A stretch of DNA of 64,000 nt. Source: Phytoseiulus persimilis (taxonomy: Eukaryota; Arthropoda; Arachnida; Mesostigmata; Phytoseiidae). Position 1 is the stretch's first letter. Every line of letters begins with the position of its first letter. The position numbers were made by a program, and so were the translations under genes. Below, piece after piece: positions 11,549 to 27,823 of this stretch. The stretch covers positions 17,236,001 to 17,300,000 of the forward strand of contig CM075103.1 in the NCBI GenBank assembly GCA_037576195.1, in the 5' to 3' direction. A model generated the notes under the pieces. That model was not told where the DNA came from and did not search any database. It was given only the letters and a program-made list of their open reading frames with translations.

Positions 11549-12716
11549 TGATGTTCCACTCCTAACGTGAAGAGTCAGGTAACGTTTCTGTCCGATCCGT
11601 TCCGAACGTTAGCTTCCTTGGGTGATGGAGCTCCAGGCAGTCGCCACCATGGCAGTTGTGGCTAAGGTTGACATGTAGGTCGACAAGTCCGGTAGTCAAG
11701 CTTCATCCCGGGTCGTACTGAGGAGGCGAAGGGATTTCCGCTCCGTACGTAGTAGCGGTGTCATCTTCCATCGAGTCATGATGCCATTGAAATTATATAC
11801 TTTTTTATACTGGCTCACAGATTTCGGATAAGAGGCTGTTTTTAAATTTTGAAGCGAAAGCTATCCAGCATTCGATGAGCTTGATACGGTTCGTCGAGAG
11901 GCGAAGAGCTTTTTTTTATTCTTGTAAATTCGGAGGTCGAATACAAATGCAGTGGGCCCGAAGATAATACGAGAGAAAGTTTTGATGTTTTGACCAAATT
12001 GCTTGCTCGCCCGATGCTTCACTCGAATGCTAAAACGATCCGATCGGGCAGCTGCGTTGTGAGTTCATTCGCAAGGGCGGCGTACTGTAAGGTGGAGAAC
12101 GAAACAAAGATTTGGATGTCTAGTCTTCAATCCATTCCAAAGTATTTTCATTACTGATTGAGAGAGGAGGAGGTGCCAGCGAGGCCGGTGAAATTTTTTT
12201 CACCTAGAACCTGGAGGGACATGAAATCACCCCTAGAATTTTTTGTGTCCAATCGATTGTAAATTCAACCAGATTGAGCAGGTGGTCAGCCCGAGTACGG
12301 GAGAGACTGAGATCTGGAAAGATTCCTGCCGTGTGACATGGTTTTCACTTCAGAGGCCTGAGTCTCGTACGGGAACCTCAGGATCACGGATCGGTCAGAA
12401 ATCGAGAACTCCGAGGAAGACTTGTACGTGGGGCTTGTTCCGGCTTGGAAGACCAGGAAAAGTTGAGAAGAAAAATCACATATATATTTATCGCGCATCT
12501 CTCGATACGAGGTCGATACGATCCTAGAAACACGAGACACCGGAAGAGTACTTGTGGTTTGTGGTCTCGTTGCCGAACCCGAATCCCAATGTTCTGATCC
12601 ATCACAATTTGAATTTGCCCGCCCAAAATTCGAAATCAGCTGGAGGGAACAGTGGAGAGGATAGCGGCAGTCGTCAGTTGTCTACCCGCCAGTTGATCAA
12701 GAATCAGGAGGAAGAA
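11549..12716. other. RCC1 3' flank and MASTL 5' leader
   Basis: This contains T-rich stretches around 11800-11925, as expected of 3' untranslated sequence, and no recognisable coding region. A frame open from about 12552 runs into the first MASTL exon (PNPNPNVLIHHNL...), so the MASTL N-terminus may extend upstream or the sequence may be 5' leader. A nine-codon ATG frame in good Kozak context at about 11650 lies in the RCC1 trailer and is probably chance. Confidence 0.4.
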
Positions 12717-16563
<3,847 letters not shown>

Positions 16564-19319
16564 ATCTAACAAGTTCCGATAACAGGCCGACAAGGTAGTT
16601 ACATATTCCTCAGAGCCCATATTGAGCTGGCTCCCAATAGTGACGGGAGGGGTCAGTTATGAAGAATCGTCATGGTTTGAATTCTTGTAGTGCTCGAAAA
16701 TCCGACTCGTTCCGGCATGCTCTTATCTGTTGGGAGAAGGACGGCTCACTGCAGTTCTTGGAAAGCTCAGCAGTTACTAACAAAACATGGTTCCGGCGGG
16801 GATGGTTCAACTTCCAGTTTTTCAAACCAATAAAGTCATTTTGGTACCTGATGATCTTTCCTTCAGGGAAGAAATCGTTTGATGTTAATTTGAGCGAAGC
16901 TCTGACTGAGAGGACAAGTACCATCGCTCAATCGTGTTTCGGATTGAGGTCCGGAAATCAGACACAGATTATAATTATATAAGCAGTTGTTCGAACAGCG
17001 GTGTCAACTCGGGTACCAGACGGAACGAAAGGAGGTTCTCTCAAGTTATTCGACAGAACCGAATATGGATTGGAGATATCCGTCGTGGCGTCCCATTTGG
17101 TCATCAGCATCGAGCATTGGTCATCAGTCACGCCAGTCAATCAGAGACATTCCCAGATCCACGAATTTATGATTGGAAGAGGCTCAAGCCTCGACATGTT
17201 TCCTTCATAGCATGCAGCATTGATGAGTCTCAAGTTTCAGTATGGGAAGTCAGAGTGAACGTGACTCTCTCTCCAACTATATCCGACATCTGTCCCTTTT
17301 GCAAAAAACGTCTTTGCGCGGGAAACTCACGCTTTGAGCCCGTCATAGGGGGATGCTCGTTATCGCCAACCACCGCGCGAGCAACTTTCTCATCAGTGTA
17401 GGTCTGCTACCCGACGAAGCAGCGGTCTGCGAAGACGGCGTCCAACCGTCCGCGGGCGTGATGCGCTCTCGCACGGTGAATGCTCTCTGGAGCCGGACAT
17501 TTGCTCCCGGGAGGGCTTGGAATGGAACTGGGTTTCCTTCGATCCCTCAACAATGGGAATTATCTTCTTGGATCTCGAAGTTCGGTCCTCCTCCCTCTGA
17601 AATATTGGATACCGGACAGACAAGGACATGTCCGGTCATACGGCGTCTCTAGTCATGAGAGATGCGGTACGAAGTCGCCCCGAAAAAGCCTATCGCGAAT
17701 TTGCGCGCGGTCTCTGTCTACCGGATGCACTGAGTGCGCCTCACGGTATCGGCAGCTCTCAGCGGCCATGTTGTGAAAAGCGCAGGTCGGGTTCCGCCGG
17801 AAATCACGAACGTCAACCGATTTGAAATAACACAAACTTGGGCCGAATTCCTCCGAAACGAATCAGGTAGGCTACAGAGGCTTGGGGTAGTACTGCGAAG
17901 TCTTGTTTCACGGCAGGAGGCCTCAATCCCGCGCGACATTTTTGAATTTCGAAGTCCGCTCAGTACCGAAACAGGATGTCGCTTCCTGTACAGGGATGAA
18001 GTTTACCCTACCGCTGGAAAAGACGTTGAGCTCTGCGCAGAACGTCCTGTGAGATTCAGAGTAGTCCTCACAGATAGTGCTTTTGCGCGGGAAACGGAAT
18101 CCGCACTTTGCTTGGATGACTCGTTGACCGTCTCGGTTATACGCCATCGTTCCCACTGTGCCCCGAGCTCGGAGTTGGTAGTTCAGACTGCATCTCCGAA
18201 TGGGCTCATAATTCTCTGTCTGTCATTGGAGGCAGTAGAAACCATATCTCAGGAGTTGCACACTGTTCGAATTCGTAGCCAGAGGAGCATCATTTACAGG
18301 GAATAAAGCTCAGCGACACCGTGTTGAGAGAATTGTTATCCGTTGTTTACAAATCACATTTCCCAACTTTTCGAAGGAAGCGATTCTCCTGCAATAGACG
18401 GGATTCCGGAGCGAGGATATTCACCCAACCTGTTACAGCTGGCTGTTGACAGGTTGCATAGGAATCTTGACGGACGAGCGCGAACGAATTTCGTGTTCGT
18501 TTCCCGCTAATATGCCTGGCATTGGAAACTCGCGTTCATGAATACTGTAGGATTTCACGCATTCGTGGAGATATTCCGAATCGCGGGAAGCTCTCGTAGA
18601 CGCCAACGTTATCCGACCAAACCCCTTGGATCAAAGTCCCAGCTTGAGCTAGATCCGAGTTTCCTGAGAGTGAGAGCCACAAGCGGCGAGACCGAATATT
18701 GCGTGAGAGCGATCCATTCAATAGATAAGGCCGTCCGATCGGGTAGCCGATTCGATCAGTCCGGGAAGATTTTTTCGCTCCCCTGCCCTTCCGGATACCT
18801 CCGTGAAAGGAGCCAGCAATGGTAAACGGTACTCAGATTGTCATGTGTGGGTCAACTGTATCATCAGCTGAGGCCTCCGGCCACCAAGCATATTGAAGAG
18901 CAAACCAAACCGCCCCTGGCCATCAATAGAATACTCTGATACTGCAGCAGACTCGCAACTCGGTGCTCTGATCAACCATGACTCCAGCGCTGTTGATTCA
19001 TATATTCATAGATATGGCTCCACCAGAGTTAATTCGTCTGGAAAAGATGACTGAGTTGAGATCTTGAAGCGTTCTGCTCAATCACCGAAGATCCAGGCTG
19101 AGCGTCTATCCTAACTTAGTTGCTATAAATTGCGATGGTACGTGCGGTTCTTCGGGAAGAGGTGATAGTGTTGGAGTGGGAAACTAACGGATCTACTCAC
19201 GTGGCAAGATCAGAGGGAATGGATATGACTCAACCAGAGCCATCCCCCGAGTTCACGTTCTCAGTCTTTCCAGAACCTGCCGACGCTGTTAGACCTAAAA
19301 CCGAATCTTTTTTTTCAGG
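16564..19319. other. Region between MASTL and GABPA, no recognised gene
   Basis: This is about 2.7 kb without a gene I can name. Several plus-strand frames are open in succession: 16934-17401 (155 codons), 17353-17652, 17480-17776 and 17734-18306 (190 codons). They change frame repeatedly and I cannot link them by convincing splice sites. An acceptor at 19318 just before the GABPA start implies that at least one untranslated GABPA exon lies in the right part of this region. Confidence 0.35.
17734..18306 (+). CDS. Unrecognised 190-codon open frame, possibly a coding exon
   Basis: This long plus-strand frame contains FRVVLTDSAFARETESALCL and IILCLSLEAVETISQEL among other mixed-composition sequence. 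I see no known domain, no signal peptide and no coiled coil. A possible donor (AATCAG|GTAGGC near 17865) would cut it early. The region has few stops on both strands, so chance is a real alternative. Listed for completeness only. Confidence 0.2.
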   Translation: MRLTVSAALSGHVVKSAGRVPPEITNVNRFEITQTWAEFLRNESGRLQRLGVVLRSLVSRQEASIPRDIFEFRSPLSTETGCRFLYRDEVYPTAGKDVELCAERPVRFRVVLTDSAFARETESALCLDDSLTVSVIRHRSHCAPSSELVVQTASPNGLIILCLSLEAVETISQELHTVRIRSQRSIIYRE

Positions 19320-21364
19320 ATGGACGAAGCGTTCTACCCAATCACGGATATGGTGATTCCATCGGAGTCCATCCCTCCCGTAGAAAATGAGCTCACAGAA
19401 TTGACAGAGGGAACCACGACGGCCATCGTGGCTCAACACATGGAAATTTCCGAGCCGCTCGTGGTTCTGAAAGGCTTATTGGAGGGCCGACTCGGATTAA
19501 ACCTCCGAGACTTCAAGTTCTTCCTGCAAGATACTCAGGAATTGGATCCGGAGAGAAACCTCGTCGATCAGTGTGTACAAGGCGAGGGCCTCGTGCAAGT
19601 GAACGTGGAGATAAGTTTCAAGAACCGTTCTAAAAAAATCAACATTGTCGACGTACTGAAGCCATCGGAGGAAACCTTAGCAGAGCTCGAGAGTGAGGCA
19701 GCTCCGAAGAAGAAAAAGGAGAAAGACGAGCAGGTGACCAAGTGGGTGCAATCGCCAGAATTCAAGTTCATCATGGACCGCGAGAACATCCCGGCGAACC
19801 CGCAACTGTGGCAGTCTGCTCATACTCAGCGATGGTTCAGATGGGCGGCGAAGCACTTCAAGCTCCCGGCGATGTCTGTGAATCACGACCTCTGGGCGAT
19901 TTCCGGGAAACAACTTGCGTTACTTACACACGAGCAGTTCCTCGAAAAAGTTCCCTACGATCCCTCAGACCTGATGTGGACACATCTGGAGCTTCTACGA
20001 AAATGCAAGATCGTCGCCATCGTGCAATCTTGCGCTGAAACGTTCCCGGAGGGCGCAGAAAGCAACAAGAAGAAGATTGGTCAGTTCAGAAGAAAGAGTC
20101 TACGTAAGCTCTCAATGCTCAGTTCAATACTGGAATCAGCTCGCGCGTTTTCCCCGACCGTGATACTCCATGACTCAAAATGTCGATTCCCAGGGCTTCC
20201 TCGATATTCTGTTGTTCTTATTCCGTTTCGATGAGGAATTTCGTCCATTTCTGATTTCGAGGAGAGAGAAGATCTGAGAATGCGTTTCTGTCCAAAATTC
20301 CGAGCGATGAGATTTCCCGAGCAATTTTCGTGATGCGTCGTCTCCATCGCCTTCAAAGATTCTTAGACGTTCGTGCACGTTCGATGCAGGATCGAAGCTG
20401 ACGGCGCTTTGGGCTCTGCAATGGCCACGTTAGCTGAGGGTTTGTTTTGTGTTGGTGAACCGCTGAGTTTTTCGGATTCGTTCGAGTTGTAACATTTTTT
20501 CCTGAGTTTGGTCGTTAGCAAGATGCTGAGGTGGAAGACGGACAACTCGGTACAGAAGCTGGGAGCGGTTTTTCCGCAGCTGACGGGAGCCTTGCTGAGC
20601 ATTTTGAAAGAACGTGGCGAACCTAGAGAAGAGGCATATCGTTATTCACTCTGTAACTGCACTTTCTTGAAAAAGCCCGTCACTGCCATCCCTAATTCTT
20701 CACTGCTGGTTCCCAAATCCTTAGCCCGCATTTTCGGAGCTCCCTGACTAGTTTTGCGGGGCCCGCTCATTCTATGCCGGGGCCTTCCTCCCGAGCTCCT
20801 CAGGGCCCTCGGAGCTCCATTCATGACTTATCATGAGTTCGAACTTCCATGACGTAATCAACTCGACTCTGGCAACGAATTTGAATCTGATAAAGGATCT
20901 TGTTTCTCTTTCTAGCTCGAAAAGGATCCACTCTGCCCCTGATGCCGGCGAATCGACAATCCCTTGAGCTCCTGAACAATCGCACTGGGAACAACGGGCA
21001 AGTCCAACTGTGGCAATTTCTGCTCGAGATGTTGACCGATAAGGACGCGCGAGATTACATAACGTGGTCAGGAAACGACGGCGAGTTCAAACTTCTAAAT
21101 CCAGAAATGGTCGCACAAATGTGGGGACTCCGGAAGAACAAACCAAACATGAACTACGAGAAGCTCTCTCGTGCCTTGCGTTACTACTATGACGGAGATA
21201 TGATTACCAAAGTGCAAGGGAAACGATTCGTCTACAAATACGACGTTGATCTCAAGCAGCTGATCGGGTACGACGCTGTGGAACTCAATCGGCTCGTAAT
21301 GGAAGCCGAACAAAAGAAGATCTCTAAAGAGCTTCGAGCGGGCTCGTCGAACCTTCTGGTTTGA
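19320..21364 (+). CDS. GABPA: GA-binding protein alpha chain, ETS transcription factor (GABPA / Ets97D type)
   Basis: This nuclear ETS-family factor binds GGAA sites, usually as a complex with ankyrin-repeat GABP-beta, and controls nuclear genes for mitochondrial and ribosomal functions. Two coding exons, 19320-20079 and 20916-21364, join in phase to give about 402 residues. The N-terminal part is the ubiquitin-like OST region ([20 protein letters not shown], then [19 protein letters not shown]). Next is the pointed/SAM domain ([18 protein letters not shown]...[17 protein letters not shown]). The second exon holds the winged-helix ETS domain, about residues 283-365: [18 protein letters not shown], then the recognition segment [19 protein letters not shown]. 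It ends in the GABPA-type helix ([19 protein letters not shown]). The domain order is specific to GABPA. An acceptor one base before the ATG shows a 5' untranslated exon upstream. The 836-nt intron carries no recognised gene. Confidence 0.94.
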
Positions 21365-21599
21365 GTTCTACGGTTTCATTCGAAAGTTTGTCTTTTGCAA
21401 GATGCTAATGCCATTGAAAAATATATTTTTGATAACTGTTGATAAAATACCGACACTGTACATTAGCGGAGAGGTTCCTCCTTGCGCCGCAGGACTGCTC
21501 CGACTGCCGAAGTCTGTCTATTCTCGTGATTTCCAAGATCCGCTTTCGGTACTGATGTCCTGTCCGAAACATGTTCGCTTTCCGTGAGAAAGGATTCGG

Positions 21600-22063
21600 T
21601 CATTCTCTTTCAGTCCGAAGAAGAATTCCCCTCAAGCTCTCAATTTTCAGAATGTCTCGATCTTTTTCGGTATCTTTCCCCTCGATCCGCTGTAGTTGCC
21701 CGGCACCAGAGCCACTGCTGAGGATTTGTTCGAATCGCGGGGGAACTTACAGCTCAATCAGGCTATACGGTCCTTCGATGCTGCGCTGCCAATCCTTGAA
21801 GATGGAGCGAGATTTCAGCTCTCTGAAATCGGGACGGTCAGACAGTCGGGCGGTGTCATGTTGAATTGGTAACACGTAGTTCAGCTTCGGTAAAGAATTC
21901 GGAGCAGAATATTCAAAAGGCACGGACACCGTGCCACAGCGTGCTTCCAAACAGGGCGAAGGCGACTTCGACAGATCATTGTTTGCTTCTTCTGTACGCG
22001 GACTACGTCCAAATGACATGAGAGTTCGCCACGGAATGAAAAGTCCGACCTCCTTTGAAATGT
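21600..22063 (-). CDS. Unrecognised gene, last two exons (C-terminus only)
   Basis: Two minus-strand exons fit together: 22063-21751, bounded by an acceptor (GTGCTCGCAG) and a strong donor (GAGCT|GTAAGT), then 21717-21600 from an ATCCTCAG acceptor to a TGA stop. Phases agree (two bases left, one completed). The encoded C-terminus starts DISKEVGLFIPWRTLMSF, passes through LPKLNYVLPIQHDTARLSD and KSRSIFKDWQRSIEG, and ends with a charged, probably helical tail (GKDTEKDRDILKIESLRGIL). I do not recognise the family. The upstream exon must leave one base; the frame at 22984-22676, which ends in a good donor (CAC|GTGAGT), leaves two and so does not join directly. It converges on GABPA, whose stop is about 235 bases away. 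Confidence 0.5.
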
Positions 22064-24314
22064 CTGCGAGCACAAGGTCTTAAGACCGGACGCCAGAACG
22101 GAACCGGTTGCTCTTTTGGATCACGGATCATTCACTCCATGGTGGGTTTAAAAACAGATCTGGGATTGATGAACAGACGTTTGTATCACGGATAGACACT
22201 ACTCCCCCTGTGCCATGTGCATTAGTTTTTTTTACGTATACCACATACATGGTACATGGTGTTCGCTATAAGGTAAGCGACGATCATGGTCGCCCTTCTA
22301 TCGACTATGACTCAGCCGCTACTAGATACTTTTCGTTGTCTGTTCTTTCGTCCGATTGCTCATCATACACGCATTTCTTCCGTTTTTGTTTCCGTTGAGA
22401 ATTACTGATCGCACGGCATGTCGGAGTCGAATTTCCACTTTCTTCTAGACCCCAATCTTAACAGGCTCATTGGTCGTCAATTCTCAACGGATCTGCGATT
22501 TTCAGCATGGGTTCGACCTAACTTCCACGATGCACTCAGAGAACCCAGAAAAATCACACCCCATCAATCATCATAGCAACGCACTGCATCGATGATCCAC
22601 TGTACATACCTTCATCACGCCGTTCGGGGCCCAAGAATGTTCGATAGGTTCAGGGTCGATAAGTTGAATAAGAACTCACGTGTTTTCGGGAATTTCACTT
22701 GAACAGAAGTCACTTTCACTCCTAAGTGAGTAACGGGCGGCTCTACGTAGGAACCAAATTGAGGATTTTCGAGTCGAATTTTTCGAGTTCACGCTGGATT
22801 CGCGCGCTAAGAGGTGCATGTTGGATGGAGAGGGAAGACGAATCGAACCTATTCTGGAAATCGAGAAGCTATTGATAATCGAGTTTGGAGTCGGCAAATA
22901 GTGGAGAATCGACTCCAAGATGCTCCAATCACCTTCGATCGAATTCTTGAAATGAAAACGGGAAAATGCGTTTGTTGGAAGCAATCGAACCCGAAAAACA
23001 GATCTGAAATCCGGCTAGGTCATGGCCAAAATAGGGCTAGCATGCTCGTCGCTCACCTTACAGCAAACACACTGTATACCCAGTTAGTGAAATACTCAAC
23101 TAGAGTGGGACGCTATAGTTGAGTAGATAGTGTAAACCTGCTTCCTCGATTTGGGAACATGTTTCAGCTACAGAAGTATACGGAAGTACAGATCATCACT
23201 GGCGACAACAGTCCAGTGGTTTTGAATTCTCACTCATCAGAGCATCGATCGCGAGAGATCGCGATACTGGCAAGCCGTGCATCGGAGTATTTTTCGTCCA
23301 TCATGTTCACGGCTTCTGTAGACAGATCGGGACAATGTGCCCATCACATCGTCAGACCGCGTTGTGAGCGATGCAAAGTCGATTGTGGATGTTTCCCGCA
23401 AGTGTGTTCACCGACAGTTCATGTTTTCTCATTGTCTCGCGTTCGGTGGTGTGCACCAGTTAAGTTTGTCGACACCAGTGTTAGCCAGCTATAACCACAG
23501 GTGGTGGCTGGAGACTCTGTGGATTATCCCTCTGCTCGCGCCCGCTGTTCGTGGATACCAAAGCTGACCCACATCCCCACGACCGGTGACATCTTCTCCG
23601 AGCACTCTCTATCGTTGACTCACGAGAGATTCCTCCGGGAATCGGTCGGCTGCAGCATAACTCGCTGGAGAGATCGCACATCGGCTGCTCAGAAGTCCTC
23701 CAACTGTGCGTCCCCAAACCAGGTCAGGGAATTCTTCCAAACAGGGAGTATCTCGAGGAGACGAATCTTCGACAATCATCATGATGCAATTTCTCCAGAA
23801 TGCCCGTCAAAAGCTCAGGAATTGGGTGCGCGAAGGTTCGAAGCGAAAATTCGAGCTGAAAATGTAGAGGGGGAGTACGATGCGGATCCAATGGATAATC
23901 TCGTGGAAACTTCGGACCGAGCTCAAGTGCTTGCCACAAGCTGCACTGGTCGACAGGGTTTGATACAGCGTGGGACATCGGTGGGTGAACCTATCTCGTT
24001 CGAGGCCTGGATCGAGACCCGAATCGCGGATCCAGAGCCCATGCATCCCCGACATCCATCGATAGCTGTCGCACATTGATGGAACATCCTGACGAACAGT
24101 GAGCTGCTCAATTCCGTCATGACGATGACTTTGACGATAGCAAAATCGGTCGGCTGATAGGTTCTGGCATAACGGCAGCTTGAAGATCATCGCATCGAAT
24201 GTATTGACGTATGGCCGCGAGATTTTCGGACCGACTAATTGCAACAACGGAACGTTACGCCGTTGCCGTTATGCCGACTGATATCGGCCAGCGTCCGCGT
24301 GGAAACCGATTCAG

Positions 24315-24702
24315 TTGAAATGCTTCACAGATCGAGGTGCTTGTGAGATTCTTGACTGCAGAGAGCTCGATTCGTCACATTCCCCGGCCTGGGAGGCGAA
24401 ATTTTTTCAACAAGTACCTCCATTGCCAACTACCAGCCAGCCCTTCCCGAACGAACTGGCACAGAATCCGATTCAGAAGCTAACGCAATACTCTCTCGTC
24501 GAGCTGTGGAAGATCGTTCCGAACTCGCGTCGAGTGAGTTTTTCGTGACGAGCCGAAGATTCTTGCGGCAGAAGGTCTTGTTGTCTCGGGGGCAGACTAT
24601 AGGCTCCCCCACGGCTTTCGAAGCGCGAGTCAGTAATTTGCGCAGCTATGTGAAGAAAACGATGAGGAGATCCGTGGATTGCTTCTCGACGCCGAGGTGA
24701 GA
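24315..24702 (+). CDS. Possible two-exon coding fragment, unrecognised
   Basis: The first frame ends at a consensus donor (CGTCGA|GTGAGT, about 24535) after QYSLVELWKIVPNSRR. A short exon then starts after TTTGCGCAG (about 24645), reads LCEENDEEIRGLLLDAE and ends at GCCGAG|GTGAGA (about 24702). Both junctions are phase 0. The charged second piece looks like coiled coil. An acceptor CAAATCTCCAG near 24901 could continue it. No family is recognised. Confidence 0.2.
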
Positions 24703-27071
24703 AAGCTGTCTCGGGGCAGTTTTCTGACGAGGGTCTTCTCTGTGGTTGACATTGTCTCGCAGTTTTTTGGGAGGGGAACGGGGAAAGAATCTAGAGGGGG
24801 AAAAGAAACCCGAATCTCATCAGAACGTAGTCAGTTCTTGCTGCACTTCTCTTGAAATAAAGAGTCGGACGGCGTGACATCTCACTTTTCCCAAATCTCC
24901 AGGAGACCTTAAGACCTACGTACAACATTTCGACGCACGTAACCACAAGTTTCCCGCATCAGGGGGGAATGCCGGTGTATACAATCGATCCTTTCTATTT
25001 GTGTAAAAAGGAAACGTATGCTTTCTAGTAAATGGAAACTTAATGACTTGGGGAACGGATAGCAACAACTAACATGTATCATCTCACTATGAACCCTGTT
25101 TCCCATATATCACCTTTGAAAGCTCGCGGCCCCCAATCCAACAACCGGATCGTTACACAGTTCCGCAGTTGTCAGTCCCTGTGTATCGGCTCTTACGTAT
25201 CCTCTGCTGCTGTGAGATCTACATACTTTCGCGCGCGCAGGACGCGAAAACTGAGTGAACACCGTTTCGGAGTCTCCGCCTTAAACGTTTCGATCCAGTT
25301 CGATCCCACCAAAGTGGGTACTCAAGCGATGGGGCCGGCATCCGACACAATTTCGATCTCGATTCCTTCTTCCAAGTCAACTCCGATTTTTTAACGATGC
25401 TTGAGGGCATGGTGAAGGCGGGGGAGTCCCGTGAATTATTTTGTTTTTCGGGAATCTGGGGTCCATGAGCCTTGAGATCGTTTTATTGCTGCGAAGCAGC
25501 CCATTTTTGTCGGGACCCCTCGGCAGCCTGAGTGTCTCTCACAGATGTGAACTTCCATCGTGGATTGAACTACAAGTTGAATTTCTAATTCAGTTTTCCC
25601 GTCAGGCCTGCTTTGTCCCGTTTCTCCTCCAGCTTCCCCAATTCCACAGAGAGCTCAACCTGCCATTCCTCTATGAAAGGCGACTCAAAGTTTCCTCGAA
25701 TGGTCATCCACATGTCCTGCGTATTTTGCGACTGCAAAGACATCGGATATTCTCAACTTGGAGCCATCGCTATACTTGTCCAACGTGTCTTGGCGCGCGA
25801 CGAGCAGCGTGACCATGTTTCCCGGGCCCTCAGTACCGACTCCACTCCCCTGGCCACCAAAATTAGGGGTCCACTCACTTGATTGAAACCAGAAGACTAG
25901 CTAGCCTTCAGTCGGATGCTGGTGAGCTGCTGAAATTCCAACAGGGTTCGATGACTTGAACGAATCCATACCTCGACCCTGATGAGTTTCGTCGTATTGT
26001 ACTCATTCCAGCGTTTTTTTTTCGCATCCTCATTGTAGCGGATGCCTCTGAACGGGTTCATAAAAGGCGCAATGGGCAGACAGCTTTCGACGTCGTCAAA
26101 CGCGCTCCTCCCAGGTCTCGAGTCGAGACTCTCGACTCGGGCTTCTGCCTACCCGTATGAGCGGCCCCATGTTCGACGCTGAACAAATGAGTTATCGGCT
26201 CTCCACAGCGCATGGAAGCTGCTCACTGCTCCCCACTCAATGAGGTGAAGATGTGAGCTCGATCTGCGCCCGGCACGAAGCACAATCCCCATCAGACAGT
26301 CGTGAGGCATCTAACCTAAAGATGCTCCCACCTTCCTGGGAGGAGTGAACTCAGTAGTCTGAGAAATCCAGTACAAAGTATTCCGTGATTCGTTCCCGGC
26401 CCCACGACCTTCGGAGGCTTGAGAACAATATCCGCGGCTCGATCAGAACAAACATACAGGAATCGCTGTTTTAACTTGACGGCTGTCACCGCTGGACGAC
26501 CTCATCCGAAACGCCACGCCATGACACTAGCCAGGACCTGGAAGTTGGTTTCGACTCCGAACGCTGCATTTTGGGCAATACCTGTTCGGAGCTCCAGCTC
26601 CTTGATTTCCCAATAAGCGAGCGCTCTCGCCTCAGATTCGCTGATTCGGAGAAGCTTGACAGCCCCGGAAGTAGATGTAAGAGGCGATTTCTCTTTTTTC
26701 ATCCATGTTCATTCGAGGAAGCCAGAACGTTCAGCAATCTGGATGATCAGGTGTTCGGAGTCGGAATTAACTGTTTAAATTACTCGGTAACCTGCTTTCG
26801 AGAACTTGAAGATCAACCCACATGTACGACGTGAGCCCCCTTCCTCAAAGGAGCTGCTGGGATTAAGCAGCTTACCAGCTCGACTGATTCGAGCAGGTAG
26901 GTGAACGTTATCGTCGATCTGGAGTGAGACGAAGCATCCGATGCGGTTGACTTCTGGTCGCCAGAGATGAAGTCTTCGAGGCAGAAAAGTTAAAATCAGA
27001 GAAACGCACGAAAACAAAGCAGTCGTTAAAGTTTCCGGCGGTTTCTTAAACTATGGATTCGAATCGGTGGG

Positions 27072-27109
27072 ACGTTGAACGGGGAGCGGAACGTTGAACG
27101 GGGAGCGGA
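27072..27109. repeat. 19-bp tandem duplication
   Basis: The unit ACGTTGAACGGGGAGCGGA occurs twice in direct succession and is followed by the start of a third copy (ACGTCGG). It is a small local duplication with no evident function. Confidence 0.85.
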
Positions 27110-27477
27110 ACGTCGGATTTTCTCCCACTTGTTTGGTGTTTCACTATCGAGATACGCAACCCAGACATCGCGAGATGATCCGAAATCCCGGGTCGCCCTT
27201 CGTATGTATTTTGCACACGACCAAGCCACCATGGAGCAATTGCGCGACGAAAAATGTGTACTACACGTTGACTCCTGGGGCGGTCACGAGGATCAGAAAT
27301 TCTGTAGGTTGGTAAACAAGATTATTATTCTGGAAGTTTTCCCCGGAAAAGCCACCGGTCCGAGCGGCTATTGGATCCGTATTGTTTCCGTTATCGGGCA
27401 AGCTTCGCGAAGCGTATAGCGCAGCAATGCCTACTTCTCGATTTCCGTACCGACCAGAGGAGACCTACAGTCCGCAA

Positions 27478-27494
27478 CACGAATTTATCGACAC
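27478..27494 (+). repeat. Tc1 element, outer left DR site
   Basis: CACGAATTTATCGACAC matches the consensus CACGAAATTATCGACAG of the four transposase-site-like repeats, ten bases inside the left terminus. Confidence 0.75.
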
Positions 27495-27649
27495 GCATTC
27501 TATGTGGATGATTTCCGCACCCGCTGGATAACGAAGTCAGTGTTGCCATGGGAATTCCACTAGGTGCGACAGACTTTGAGATTATATCAACCGACTGAGA
27601 AGAACGAAGTTTAGGCTCAGGATCGAACATTTTTGATATCCAGCTGTAT

Positions 27650-27666
27650 CACGAAATCATCGACAG
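27650..27666 (+). repeat. Tc1 element, inner left DR site
   Basis: CACGAAATCATCGACAG lies 172 bp inside the outer left site, in the same orientation. Confidence 0.75.
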
Positions 27667-27823
27667 CGTTGAAATCGCGCATTCGGTTGGAGTTTCAGCA
27701 TTTTCTCGTGAGGCTGATACCGACGAACGTCAAGTTAGTGCTAACGAAGGACACACAAGTACGATTTGTCGACTCAGAACTCCGGCTCGTCAAGATTTGT
27801 GAGAAAGAATTCATTCCCTCAAT

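Larger units (their letters stand above)
22064..27467. other. Gene-poor stretch with scattered open frames
   Basis: About 5.4 kb without a gene I can name. Pieces worth noting: minus 22984-22676 with a consensus donor; plus 23501-24079 (192 codons, unrecognised); a possible spliced pair of plus exons near 24430-24702; a minus-strand piece near 25600-25740 reading FIEEWQVELSVELGKLEEKR; and a minus frame 26702-26502. None forms a convincing gene by hand. A 19-bp unit is tandemly duplicated at 27072-27109. Confidence 0.35.
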
